Assembly (NCBI RefSeq): GCF_032108445.1
Contig: NZ_CP134876.1
Location: 6,758,001 to 6,822,000 of the forward strand
Source of the DNA: Micromonospora halotolerans
GTDB lineage: Bacteria; Actinomycetota; Actinomycetes; Mycobacteriales; Micromonosporaceae
Length of the DNA: 64,000 nucleotides
Reading direction: 5' to 3'
Below the pieces are notes generated by a model. The model did no database searches, was not told the DNA's origin, and saw nothing but the letters and a program-made list of their open reading frames with translations. Within the stretch, counting starts at the first letter, position 1; the number at the start of each line of letters is the position of its first letter. Of this stretch, positions 1 to 7,733 are shown piece by piece. Position numbers and translations under genes: made by a program.

Positions 1-294
1 GGCCACCCGCTCGGCGTCCAGGTCGGCGACCTGGGCGGGGGTGAGCGCAGCCCGGCCGGCGGCCCGCGCCGCGGCGGCCCGCCGCACCGGCTCCGGGGCC
101 CCGGTGAAGCGCGACAGCGGCCCGGTGTGGCCCAGGTCGCCGCAGTCGTCGCCGCGCAGCGCCCGGGCCGTCACGGCGACCAGGAGCCGGGCGGCGCTGC
201 CCGCCGCCACCACCCGCTCGCCGGTCAGGCCGGCCCCGGACGCCGGCCCCACCGGCACCTTCCGACCCGGCCCCACCTTGCCTCGTTCGCTCAC
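1..294 (-). CDS. Unknown protein, 3' part cut off by the window edge
   Basis: An open minus-strand frame runs from a GTG at 294 off the left edge, giving 98 residues without a stop. The visible part is alanine- and arginine-rich, with a segment reading LTGERVVAAGSAARLL followed by RALRGDDCGDLGHTG and then a helical stretch ending LTPAQVADLDAERVA. I do not recognise the family. A second GTG lies at 297, so the exact start is uncertain; a purine-rich GGGAAG lies upstream of both. It follows the TPP enzyme on the same strand after about 230 bases that hold no other convincing gene. Codon use is normal for the window. Confidence 0.5.
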   Translation of the reverse strand, partial: MSERGKVGPGRKVPVGPASGAGLTGERVVAAGSAARLLVAVTARALRGDDCGDLGHTGPLSRFTGAPEPVRRAAAARAAGRAALTPAQVADLDAERVA

Positions 295-527
295 CACGCG
301 GCCCGGCTTCCCGTCCCTATGGGGTCTAAACGGGGCATCCCCCCACGGGTCGGACCAATCAGCGGGCGGGCGGCGGCACCGCGCGCAGCACGCACCGGAG
401 CCCTTCCGCCCTGCCCCGCCGTCCGGGGCGGAACGGGGGCGAAAGCAGCGTGGCCGGGCGGCGGCACGACAACGGCCGGCACCGCCCCGGTGGGGGCAGC
501 GCCGGCCGGAAGGTGGTCCGGTCCCCG

Positions 528-2288
528 CTAGACCAGGTCCTCCGCCTCCACGGCTGTGCCGGTCTCCAGCACCCGCTCCCGCACCCGCCGAGCGGCGTCC
601 CCGTCGGCGAACAGGCCGCGCAGGTCGGCCAGGGCCGGCTCGGGCGGGTCCAGGGCCACCGCCGGGTCGACCACGGCCTCCAGCACGCTGGGCCGGTCCG
701 CGGCGAGCACCTCGTCCCAGGCGGGCCCGATCAGGTCGGGGCGGTCCACCCGCACCCCGTGCAGGCCGAGCAGCCGGGCCCAGCCGGCGTACGGCACGTC
801 GGGGCGCCGGTCGGCGAACGCGCCGGGTGGTCGCCCGCCGCCCATTCCGGACTGGTCGCGGTTGTTCAGCACCAGCACCACGAGCCGGGGATCCCGCCAC
901 TCCTGCCAGTGGTGCGCGACGGTGATCAGCTCGGCGAGCCCGTTGAGCTGCATGGCGCCGTCGCCGAGCAGCGCGATCACCGGCTCGTCGGGCCGGGCGA
1001 GCTTGGCCGCGACCGCGTACGGCAGCGCGCAGCCCATCGAGCCGAGCGTGCCGCAGAGCTGGGCCCGGACGCCCGGTGGCAGTTGCAGGTGCCGGGCGTA
1101 CCAGTAGATGACCGAACCGACGTCCACCGCGACGGAGCCGTCGCGCGGCAGCCGGGCGGAGAGTTCCTGCAGCACGAGCTGCGGGTTGATGGGCTCGGCC
1201 GGGGCGGCGGCCCGCTCGGCCGCGGCGTCCCGCCACCGGTCCACCGAACTCTCCACCACGCTCCGCCACTGCGGGTTGGGCCGGTGCGGCACCCGGGCCA
1301 GCAGCGCGCGCAGGGTCTCCGCGGCGTCGCCGACCAGCGGCACGTCCACCGGGTAGCGGGTGCCGATCCGCCGGCCGTCGATGTCGATCTGGATGGTGCG
1401 GACCTGGCCCGGCATCGGGAACCAGTCGGTCCACGGGTCGTTGGTGCCGACCATGAGCAGCGTGTCGCAGCCGCCCATGAGCTGCGCGGCGGCGGTGGTG
1501 CCGACCTCACCGAGCACCCCGGTGTGGAAGGGCAGCCGCTCGTCCAGCACCGGCTTGCCCAGCAGCGAGGTCGCCACGCCCGCGCTGAGCCGGTCGGCGA
1601 GGGCCACGATCTCGTCGGCCGCGCCGTGCGCGCCCTGGCCCACGAGGATCGCCAACCGCTGACCGGTGCCGAGCAGCGCGGCGGCCGCGTCCAGGTCGGC
1701 GTCGTGCGGCAGCACGCGGGCCAGCGGCTCCCCCGGGGTCGCCGACATGACGCCGGCGGTCTGCGGCAGCAGGTCGGGAACCGCGGCGAGCTGCAACGCG
1801 TGCGGCAGCACCACGCAGGTCGGACTGCGGGTCGCCGCCGCCGTGCGGAACGCCTGGTCCAGCAGGACCGGCACCTGGTCGGGGCTGCGGCCGTAACGGA
1901 CGAACTGGTTGCAGACGTCGCCGAAGAGCCGGCTCAGCCCGATCTCCTCGTGCGCCCCGCCGAGCGGCCCGGTGACGTCCTCGCCGACGATCGCCACCAC
2001 CGGCTTGCTGTCCAGCTTGGCGTCGTAGAGGCCGTTGAGCAGGTGCACCGCGGCCGGACCCTGGGTGGCCAGGCACACCCCGATCTCGCCGGTGAACTTG
2101 GCGTGGCCGGTGGCCATGAACGCGGCGGTCTCCTCGTGCCGGGCGGGGATGAAGTCCGGGTCCCCGCCCGCGGCGTCGAGCGCGGCGACCAGCGGGGCGA
2201 TGGCCGCCCCCGGGTAGCCGAACGCCCGGGGCACCCGCCAGGCGCGCAGCCGCTCGACGACGAGGTCCGCCACGCTGCGGTCAGCCAT
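528..2288 (-). CDS. Thiamine pyrophosphate-dependent enzyme, pyruvate oxidase/acetolactate synthase family
   Basis: A 586-residue protein of normal length for the POX/AHAS family of ThDP enzymes. The N-terminal pyrimidine-binding domain (about 1-170) contains ARHEETAAFMATGHAK, whose glutamate near residue 53 should activate the cofactor. A central Rossmann-like domain (about 190-330) follows. The C-terminal diphosphate-binding domain has the GDG...NN signature (GDGAMQLNGLAE to VLNN, about 435-470). The family decarboxylates 2-keto acids; the substrate cannot be read from sequence, but the lack of a nearby acetolactate synthase small subunit favours a pyruvate oxidase/dehydrogenase-like role. 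Its start overlaps the stop of the upstream baeRF2-like gene by 8 bases, so the two are probably co-translated. Confidence 0.85.
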   Translation of the reverse strand: MADRSVADLVVERLRAWRVPRAFGYPGAAIAPLVAALDAAGGDPDFIPARHEETAAFMATGHAKFTGEIGVCLATQGPAAVHLLNGLYDAKLDSKPVVAIVGEDVTGPLGGAHEEIGLSRLFGDVCNQFVRYGRSPDQVPVLLDQAFRTAAATRSPTCVVLPHALQLAAVPDLLPQTAGVMSATPGEPLARVLPHDADLDAAAALLGTGQRLAILVGQGAHGAADEIVALADRLSAGVATSLLGKPVLDERLPFHTGVLGEVGTTAAAQLMGGCDTLLMVGTNDPWTDWFPMPGQVRTIQIDIDGRRIGTRYPVDVPLVGDAAETLRALLARVPHRPNPQWRSVVESSVDRWRDAAAERAAAPAEPINPQLVLQELSARLPRDGSVAVDVGSVIYWYARHLQLPPGVRAQLCGTLGSMGCALPYAVAAKLARPDEPVIALLGDGAMQLNGLAELITVAHHWQEWRDPRLVVLVLNNRDQSGMGGGRPPGAFADRRPDVPYAGWARLLGLHGVRVDRPDLIGPAWDEVLAADRPSVLEAVVDPAVALDPPEPALADLRGLFADGDAARRVRERVLETGTAVEAEDLV

Positions 2289-3408
2289 TGCCCCGCCCGG
2301 GCGTGCTCGCGTCGACGTAGCGCAGCACCGCGCCGACGCCGTCGGTGAGTTCCGGCGCCTCCTCGGGCGCGAGCACGGTGAGCTCGGCGTCGGTGCCGAC
2401 GAGGGCGCGCAGCAGCGCGGCGTCGGCGCGTACCTTCTGCGGGTCGCCCACGGACATGTCCCGCAGCTGTCCCGGGTCGGTGGCGATCTCGGTGGGCTCC
2501 GGACCGATCCACAGCTCGCCGTTGGCGGACGCGTCGTCGACGATCAGCATGGTGTCGACCTGGTTGCGTTGCAGGGCGGAGACCACCGCGTCGAGCCCCG
2601 CGCCGACGTCTTCCTGCACCCCGAAGCGTTCGAGCGCGGTGGCGATCCGCTGGTCGGCGGCCTCGGCGATGGTCTGCACGGTGATGTCGTCCATGAGGGT
2701 GTCGTCGGCGCCGATGGGGTCGCGGGCGCCGGCGTCGGTGCGCACCAGCATGTCCTGCCAGCGCTCCGGCAGCTGGGCCGCGATCATTCCGGTGGCCCGG
2801 ACGTCCCCGGCCACCACCACGACGTCCGCACCGACCCGGTCGGCCAGCTCAGCGGTGGCCGCGGCGACGTCACCGGCGTTGTGGTGCCACGCCTCCATGG
2901 CGGCCCGCTGGTAGCGGGACTGCGACCAGCCGCCCGGCTGCACCCGGCGCAGCTGCCTGCTCTCGCGGCCCTTCACCGTGGCCCGGCGCGGCACCCCGCC
3001 GGCGCTGACCGCGACCGCGTCGGCGCCGGTACGGTCCGCCAGCACCCGCACCCAGGCGATCTGCTCGCCGCGCTGGGCGACCAGCGGCATGGTGTGCGGC
3101 AGCGCGGACCAGGTGGCCAGGTCGCGCAGTGGCGGCGCGGAGAGGTATTCGGTGAGCACCACCCGCCCGCGGGTGGCGAAGACCGCGATGCCGTAGTCGC
3201 CGGGCATCGGTTGGTGCCGGCGGACCACCTCCTCGACGGCCTCGATCGTCACCGGGTCGGCGCCCTGCCCGATCAGGTCCCCCTTGAGCGCACGCCAGCG
3301 CAGGTCGACCTGCGGACGTGCGTCGTGGGTGTCCCGCGAGGCGTCCAGGTACACCGAGCACCAGGGCCCGGGACGGTCGTAGAGCGGGCGCAGGAAGGAC
3401 AGCTGCAT
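2281..3408 (-). CDS. Bacterial eRF1-like (baeRF2, Rv2629-type) protein
   Basis: A 375-residue protein resembling Mycobacterium tuberculosis Rv2629 and the baeRF2 group of bacterial/archaeal eRF1-like proteins, relatives of the Vms1/ANKZF1 peptidyl-tRNA hydrolases. The N-terminal part starts MQLSFLRPLY and has the SVYLDASRDT segment typical of the group; the middle has a VVVVAGDVRATG strand (about residue 195), and the C-terminal third is an L7Ae-like domain (MLIVDDASANGELWIG near 295). The Vms1-like GxxQ motif is not evident, so peptidyl-tRNA hydrolysis is not assured. Family members are linked to ribosome rescue or hypoxic stress. The ATG at 3408 has an AAAGGGG ribosome-binding site. It leads a two-gene operon with the TPP enzyme. 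Confidence 0.75.
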   Translation of the reverse strand: MQLSFLRPLYDRPGPWCSVYLDASRDTHDARPQVDLRWRALKGDLIGQGADPVTIEAVEEVVRRHQPMPGDYGIAVFATRGRVVLTEYLSAPPLRDLATWSALPHTMPLVAQRGEQIAWVRVLADRTGADAVAVSAGGVPRRATVKGRESRQLRRVQPGGWSQSRYQRAAMEAWHHNAGDVAAATAELADRVGADVVVVAGDVRATGMIAAQLPERWQDMLVRTDAGARDPIGADDTLMDDITVQTIAEAADQRIATALERFGVQEDVGAGLDAVVSALQRNQVDTMLIVDDASANGELWIGPEPTEIATDPGQLRDMSVGDPQKVRADAALLRALVGTDAELTVLAPEEAPELTDGVGAVLRYVDASTPGRGNG

Positions 3409-3549
3409 GCTCGACCCCTTTCCAGCTCGGCCGCACGCATACCCGCACGACCCGGGATGTCACCTTCCGGACCGGGCCCGTGACCGCCGTTCATTCACGT
3501 CGTTCAACCCGGGGAATCGATACCATGAGTGAACACGACAGGACTCTCG

Positions 3550-4098
3550 GTGGTGAACATGAACACGGAGCTGCACATCCGCCGCCCCGTCCACCCGACG
3601 GAACGGATCGTCACCGGCCGGTTGGTCCGTCTCCTGGAGGGCTACGCCCGCGAGGTGCGGGTGGGGCAGCCGGTGCTGGTCGGGGTGCTGACGGCGGCGG
3701 GCGTGGTGGGGCTCCTGCTCCGCGTGGTGCGGGCGCTGTTCAGCAGCGGCGGCGGAGGCGCGCGGCGCAGCTTCAAGGAGCTGAAGAAGGGGCCGGAGTT
3801 CCTGGTCACCCCGGTCCGGGTGCGCGACGCCGCCGACCGGCTGGTCGAGGTGGAGCTGCACGGCCACCTGCCGCAGAGCGCCCTGCACCCCGGCGACCTC
3901 GTGCAACTGACCCTGCGCCCGCAGCGCGACGCCGACCTCCCGCCGCGGATCGAGCGGATCGTCAACCTGACCACCGGCCAGCTGCTGACCCCGCGTACGG
4001 CGACGCTCTGGTCGCACCTGGGGCCGGCGCTGCTGCTCCAGGCGGTGCTCGGCGTGCTGCTGCTGGCGGGCGTCGCCGCCTGCTCGGCGCTCGGCTGA
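3550..4098 (+). CDS. Small two-helix membrane protein of unknown function
   Basis: A protein of about 182 residues that I cannot assign to a family. One hydrophobic helix (PVLVGVLTAAGVVGLLLRVV) lies near residues 40-65 and a second closes the protein (LLLQAVLGVLLLAGVAACSA). Between them is a basic linker (RRSFKELKKG) and a roughly 80-residue hydrophilic domain with beta-strand character (FLVTPVRVRD, VEVELHGHLP, RIERIVNLTTG), possibly an OB-like or beta-barrel domain. Possible starts are GTG 3529, GTG 3550 and ATG 3559; 3550 is chosen because AGGA at 3540-3543 sits six bases upstream. It is divergent from the baeRF2 gene and followed closely by a hydrolase gene. Confidence 0.6.
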   Translation: MVNMNTELHIRRPVHPTERIVTGRLVRLLEGYAREVRVGQPVLVGVLTAAGVVGLLLRVVRALFSSGGGGARRSFKELKKGPEFLVTPVRVRDAADRLVEVELHGHLPQSALHPGDLVQLTLRPQRDADLPPRIERIVNLTTGQLLTPRTATLWSHLGPALLLQAVLGVLLLAGVAACSALG

Positions 4099-4135
4099 GG
4101 TTTCCGCCCCCGCCCGCCGGGGCACCGGCTCGGCC

Positions 4136-5023
4136 ATGTTCCCCGGATTCACCCTCGAGCACATCGACGTGGGCCCGGTGCGCCTGCGGGTCCGGCACGG
4201 CGGCTCGGGGCCGCCGGTGGTGCTGCTGCACGGGCACCCACGCACCCACGCCACCTGGCACCGGGTCGCGCCGCTGCTCGCGACCCGGCACACCGTGATC
4301 TGCCCGGACCTGCGCGGGTACGGCGGCTCGTCGAAGCCGCCCAGCGACCCGGCGCACACGGCCTACTCGAAGCGGGCGATGGCCGGGGACGTGGTGGCGC
4401 TGCTCGACGCGCTCGGCCACCCCCGGGCGGCGGTCGTCGGCCACGACCGGGGCTGTTACGTGGCCATGCGGACCGCCCTGGACCACCCGGACCGGGTGAC
4501 CCGGCTCGGCGTGCTGGACGGCGTGCCGATCGGCGAGGCACTCGCGCGCTGCGACGCCCGGTTCGCGGCCCGCTGGTGGCACTGGTTCTTCCTGGGCCAG
4601 CTCGCGAAGCCGGCCGAGCGCGTGATCAACGCCGACCCGGACGCCTGGTACGGCGGCTCGCCGGAGGTGATGGGCGCGGAGGCGTACGCCGACTACCGCC
4701 GGGCCATCCACGACCCGGCCACGGTGCACGCGATGTGCGAGGACTACCGGGCGGGACTCGGCCCGGACCGGGCGGCGGACGACGCCGACCGGGCCGCCGG
4801 CCGGCGGATCGGCTGCCCGGTCCTCTTCGCCTGGTCCGAGCGGGACGACATGGTCGACCTGTACGGCGACCCGGCGGCGATCTGGCGCGACTGGGCCGAC
4901 GACGTGCGCGCGGCGTCGATCCCCTCCGGCCACCACATGGCCGAGGAGGCCCCGGCGGAGCTGGCCGCCCTGCTCGGCGACTTCCTGGCGGGGGGACCCG
5001 CGGCGGTCAGCCGACCGGGGTGA
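4136..5023 (+). CDS. Alpha/beta hydrolase, haloacetate dehalogenase/epoxide hydrolase-like
   Basis: A 295-residue alpha/beta hydrolase. The oxyanion motif HGHPRTHATWHR (about 32-43) and the nucleophile elbow GHDRGCYVAMR (about 101-111) are those of fluoroacetate dehalogenases and epoxide hydrolases, with aspartate as nucleophile; the acid lies in the SERDDMVD region (about 240) and the histidine in SGHHMAEEAP (about 266). WWHWFFLGQ matches the halide-pocket HW pair. In characterised fluoroacetate dehalogenases a second arginine follows four residues after the nucleophile; here that position is tyrosine, so haloacetate is not a safe substrate call. It converges on the DUF3817 gene with a 17-base overlap. 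Confidence 0.8.
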   Translation: MFPGFTLEHIDVGPVRLRVRHGGSGPPVVLLHGHPRTHATWHRVAPLLATRHTVICPDLRGYGGSSKPPSDPAHTAYSKRAMAGDVVALLDALGHPRAAVVGHDRGCYVAMRTALDHPDRVTRLGVLDGVPIGEALARCDARFAARWWHWFFLGQLAKPAERVINADPDAWYGGSPEVMGAEAYADYRRAIHDPATVHAMCEDYRAGLGPDRAADDADRAAGRRIGCPVLFAWSERDDMVDLYGDPAAIWRDWADDVRAASIPSGHHMAEEAPAELAALLGDFLAGGPAAVSRPG

Positions 5024-5345
5024 GCGGGCACTCGGCGGCGACCGGCGCGGCGAGGAGACCGCGGCGCCGGGCCCAGCGCTCGAAGAGCACGGTGGCGAAC
5101 GGCGGCACCGCACAGGCCAGCGCGACGGCGGTGTGCCACAGCGACCAGCGCCGCTGCCGGGCCACGACCAGCACGAGCAGCCCGTACGCCACGAAGAGCG
5201 CCCCGTGGATCGGGCCGAACACGTGCACGCCGGTCTCGTTGCGCGGCGGCCCGTACTTGACGGCCATCCCGGCCAGCAGGGCGGCCCACGAGCAGGCCTC
5301 GGCGATGGCCGCCGCCACGAACAGCCGGGTGGTGATCTCGCGCAT
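5007..5345 (-). CDS. DUF3817 integral membrane protein
   Basis: A 112-residue protein with three hydrophobic helices: residues about 6-27 (LFVAAAIAEACSWAALLAGM), 40-60 (HVFGPIHGALFVAYGLLVLVV) and 70-87 (HTAVALACAVPPFATVLFE). The central VHVFGPIHGALFVAY stretch and the final FERWARRR are hallmarks of DUF3817 (YdzA-like) membrane proteins common in actinobacteria. No biochemical role is established for the family. It lies alone on the minus strand, its 3' end overlapping the convergent hydrolase gene by 17 bases. Confidence 0.85.
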   Translation of the reverse strand: MREITTRLFVAAAIAEACSWAALLAGMAVKYGPPRNETGVHVFGPIHGALFVAYGLLVLVVARQRRWSLWHTAVALACAVPPFATVLFERWARRRGLLAAPVAAECPLTPVG

Positions 5346-5507
5346 CCGGCCATGCTAGCCACCCGGGCCGGTCGGACCGGCCGCGACACTGTGCGACGCG
5401 ACAGGGATCACCGGCCGGACAGCTGGGTAGTAAGGGATCCCCCGGCCCTTCCCCGCGCCACGGTGGCGTGCGAGGTTAGGGGGACCAACGGTGACAGGGT
5501 GGTGACC

Positions 5508-6986
5508 ATGGGCGAGGACGTCGGCGTGCGCACCTTCAGCCGGGAGGACCGGGCCCGCTACCGCGACAAGGTGCGGCGTTGCCTGGACGTGTTCGCCGAG
5601 ATGCTGCGGGAGTCCCGCTTCGACGTGGAGCGGCCCATGACCGGGTTGGAGATCGAGCTCAACCTGGTCGACGAAGAATCCCAGCCGGCCATGCGCAACG
5701 CCGACGTGCTGGAGGCGATCGCCGATCCCAGCTTCCAGACGGAGCTGGGCCAGTTCAACGTGGAGATCAACGTCGCGCCGCGCCGGTTGACCGGCACCGG
5801 CACGGCCCAGTTCGAGGAGCACGTCCGCGCCAGCCTCAACGCCGCCGAGGAGAAGGCCCGCGCGGTCGGCGCGCACATGGTGATGATCGGCATCCTGCCG
5901 ACCCTGCGCCCGGAGCACCTGACCGCCGAGACCCTCTCGGCCAACCCGCGGTACGCGCTGCTCAACGAGCAGATCTTCGCCGCCCGGGGCGAGGACCTGC
6001 GGATCTCGATCAGCGGGGTGGAGCGGCTGGCCACCACCGCGGATACCATCACCCCCGAGGCCGCCTGCACCAGCACCCAGTTCCACCTCCAGGTCAGCCC
6101 GGCCCAGTTCGCCGACTACTGGAACGCCGCGCAGGCGATCGCCGGCGTCCAGGTCGCGCTGGGCGCGAACTCGCCGCTGCTGTTCGGCCGGGAACTGTGG
6201 CGGGAGACCCGGGTGCCGCTGTTCCAGCAGGCCACCGACACCCGCGCCGAGGAGATCAAGGCCCAGGGCGTACGCCCCCGGGTGTGGTTCGGGGAACGCT
6301 GGATCACCAGCGTGTTCGACCTCTTCGAGGAGAACGTGCGCTACTTCCCGGCGTTGCTGCCGGTCTGCGACCCCGAGGACCCGGCGGAGACCCTGGCCGC
6401 CGGCGGCGTGCCGAAGCTCGCCGAGCTGCGGCTGCACAACGGCACGATCTACCGGTGGAACCGCCCGGTCTACGACGTGCTGAAGGGCCGCCCGCACCTG
6501 CGGGTCGAGAACCGGGTGCTGCCCGCCGGGCCGACCGTGCTGGACACCGTCGCCAACGGCGCCTTCTACTTCGGCCTGGTCCGCGCCCTCGCCGAGTCCG
6601 ACCGGCCACTCTGGTCGCAGATGTCGTTCAGCGCGGCCGAGGAGAACTTCACCAACTGCGCCCGGCACGGCATCGACGCCCAGGTGTTCTGGCCGGGCCT
6701 GGGCTACCTGCCGGTGACCGAGCTGGTGTTGCGCCGGCTGCTGCCGCTGGCCCACCACGGGCTGGACCGGTGGGGCCTCGACCCCGGGGAGCGGGACCGG
6801 CTGCTCGGCATCGTCGAGCAGCGCTGCCTGACCGGCCGCAACGGCGCGACCTGGCAGGTGGAGACGCTGCACCGGCTGGAGTCCGCCGACCACCTGGACC
6901 GGCCGGAGGCGCTGCGCGAGGTGGTCCGCCACTACGTCGACCTCATGCACAGCAACCGGCCGGTCCACGAGTGGCCGATCCCCTGA
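5508..6986 (+). CDS. Glutamate-cysteine ligase-like protein (GCS2 family)
   Basis: A 492-residue protein starting MGEDVGVRTFSRED. It belongs to the GCS2/carboxylate-amine ligase superfamily: MTGLEIELNLVDEESQP (about 45-61) supplies the metal- and ATP-binding glutamates, ELGQFNVEINVAPR (about 78-91) is the substrate-binding strand, TSTQFHLQV (about 187-195) and the later HLRVENRVLPAGPT (about 332-345) complete the active site. Family members ligate glutamate to cysteine or another amine using ATP. Actinomycetes make mycothiol and ergothioneine, so an ergothioneine (EgtA) role is possible, but no egt genes are adjacent. The ATG at 5508 is preferred; the open frame continues upstream through the DUF3817 region without coding sense. 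Confidence 0.8.
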   Translation: MGEDVGVRTFSREDRARYRDKVRRCLDVFAEMLRESRFDVERPMTGLEIELNLVDEESQPAMRNADVLEAIADPSFQTELGQFNVEINVAPRRLTGTGTAQFEEHVRASLNAAEEKARAVGAHMVMIGILPTLRPEHLTAETLSANPRYALLNEQIFAARGEDLRISISGVERLATTADTITPEAACTSTQFHLQVSPAQFADYWNAAQAIAGVQVALGANSPLLFGRELWRETRVPLFQQATDTRAEEIKAQGVRPRVWFGERWITSVFDLFEENVRYFPALLPVCDPEDPAETLAAGGVPKLAELRLHNGTIYRWNRPVYDVLKGRPHLRVENRVLPAGPTVLDTVANGAFYFGLVRALAESDRPLWSQMSFSAAEENFTNCARHGIDAQVFWPGLGYLPVTELVLRRLLPLAHHGLDRWGLDPGERDRLLGIVEQRCLTGRNGATWQVETLHRLESADHLDRPEALREVVRHYVDLMHSNRPVHEWPIP

Positions 6987-6996
6987 CCGCTCCGGA

Positions 6997-7581
6997 TCAG
7001 AGCGGGGACGGGTCGTCGCGCAGCCGGCTGTAGAGCCAGCCGTCACGCCAGGCGCCGGCCCGGAACTCGCAGGCGCGGATGACCCCTTCCAACTGGAAGC
7101 CGGCCTTCTCCAGCGACCGCTGCTCGGCGGGGTTCTCCGCGTGGGTGCCGGCCTGGATCCGCTGCGCCGGGGTGTGCGCGAACAGGTAGTCGCAGAGCAG
7201 TGCCTGGGCCCGCCAGCCGATGCCCCGGCCGCGCCACTCGGGCAGCAGGGCGATGCCGATCTCCCAGTACGGCGCGCGTCCGCCGTAGATCCCCGACCGG
7301 TAGCTCACCAGGCCGGCGGCAGCCGCCTCGGGCTCGACCTGGACGATGAGCCGGCCGTCCCCCTCGCCCAGGAAGCTGTCCTCGGCGTACCGGCGGGCGG
7401 GCACGCCCGGGTCCCGGAAGCCGGCCCAGTCCAGCCCGATCAGGCCCGGCTCGGTGAGGAACCGGCGGAACATGGCCAGGTCCGGCTCGGCGACCGGGCG
7501 CAACCGGACGGTGCTGTCACCCGCCTGGTGCGCGATGCCGGCGAGCCCCGCCGGCGACTCGGCTTCGTCCACAACGGGCAC
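6997..7581 (-). CDS. GNAT-family N-acetyltransferase (RimJ/RimL-like)
   Basis: About 194 residues from the GTG at 7581. It shows the full GNAT fold: TVRLRPVAEPDLAMFRRFL at the start, the acetyl-CoA loop LPEWRGRGIGWRAQALLCDYL (about 123-143, R/Q-x-x-G-x-G/A type) and AENPAEQRSLEKAGFQLEGVIR near the C-terminus, which is the NxxSxxLxxKxGF motif of ribosomal-protein or aminoglycoside-type acetyltransferases. The frame is open further upstream with an ATG at 7671, but that extension is low-complexity. The substrate is unknown. It converges with the GCS2-type gene, only ten bases separating the stops. Confidence 0.8.
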   Translation of the reverse strand: MPVVDEAESPAGLAGIAHQAGDSTVRLRPVAEPDLAMFRRFLTEPGLIGLDWAGFRDPGVPARRYAEDSFLGEGDGRLIVQVEPEAAAAGLVSYRSGIYGGRAPYWEIGIALLPEWRGRGIGWRAQALLCDYLFAHTPAQRIQAGTHAENPAEQRSLEKAGFQLEGVIRACEFRAGAWRDGWLYSRLRDDPSPL

Positions 7582-7733
7582 GCTAGCGGCGGCCGGCGCG
7601 TCCCGCAGCCCGGGCCCCGGGGCCGGCGTTCGCCGGAGAGAGCGCGGGAGAAGCCCGCCCGTGGCGATCATGGCGACGGCCACCGATCCGCGCTTCGTGA
7701 TCCTTGCCGGCACTGGCCGGGCTTCCGGGCTGC

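Noticed and set aside
291-482. 63-codon minus-strand frame between the TPP gene and the left-edge gene
   Set aside because: Pro/Ala/Arg-rich, no ribosome-binding site and no similarity to known proteins; treated as intergenic.
5355-7046. Long minus-strand frame (563 codons) opposite the GCS2-type gene
   Set aside because: Low-complexity Gly/Arg/Val/His composition, no domain, and full overlap with a well-supported gene; typical high-GC antisense frame.
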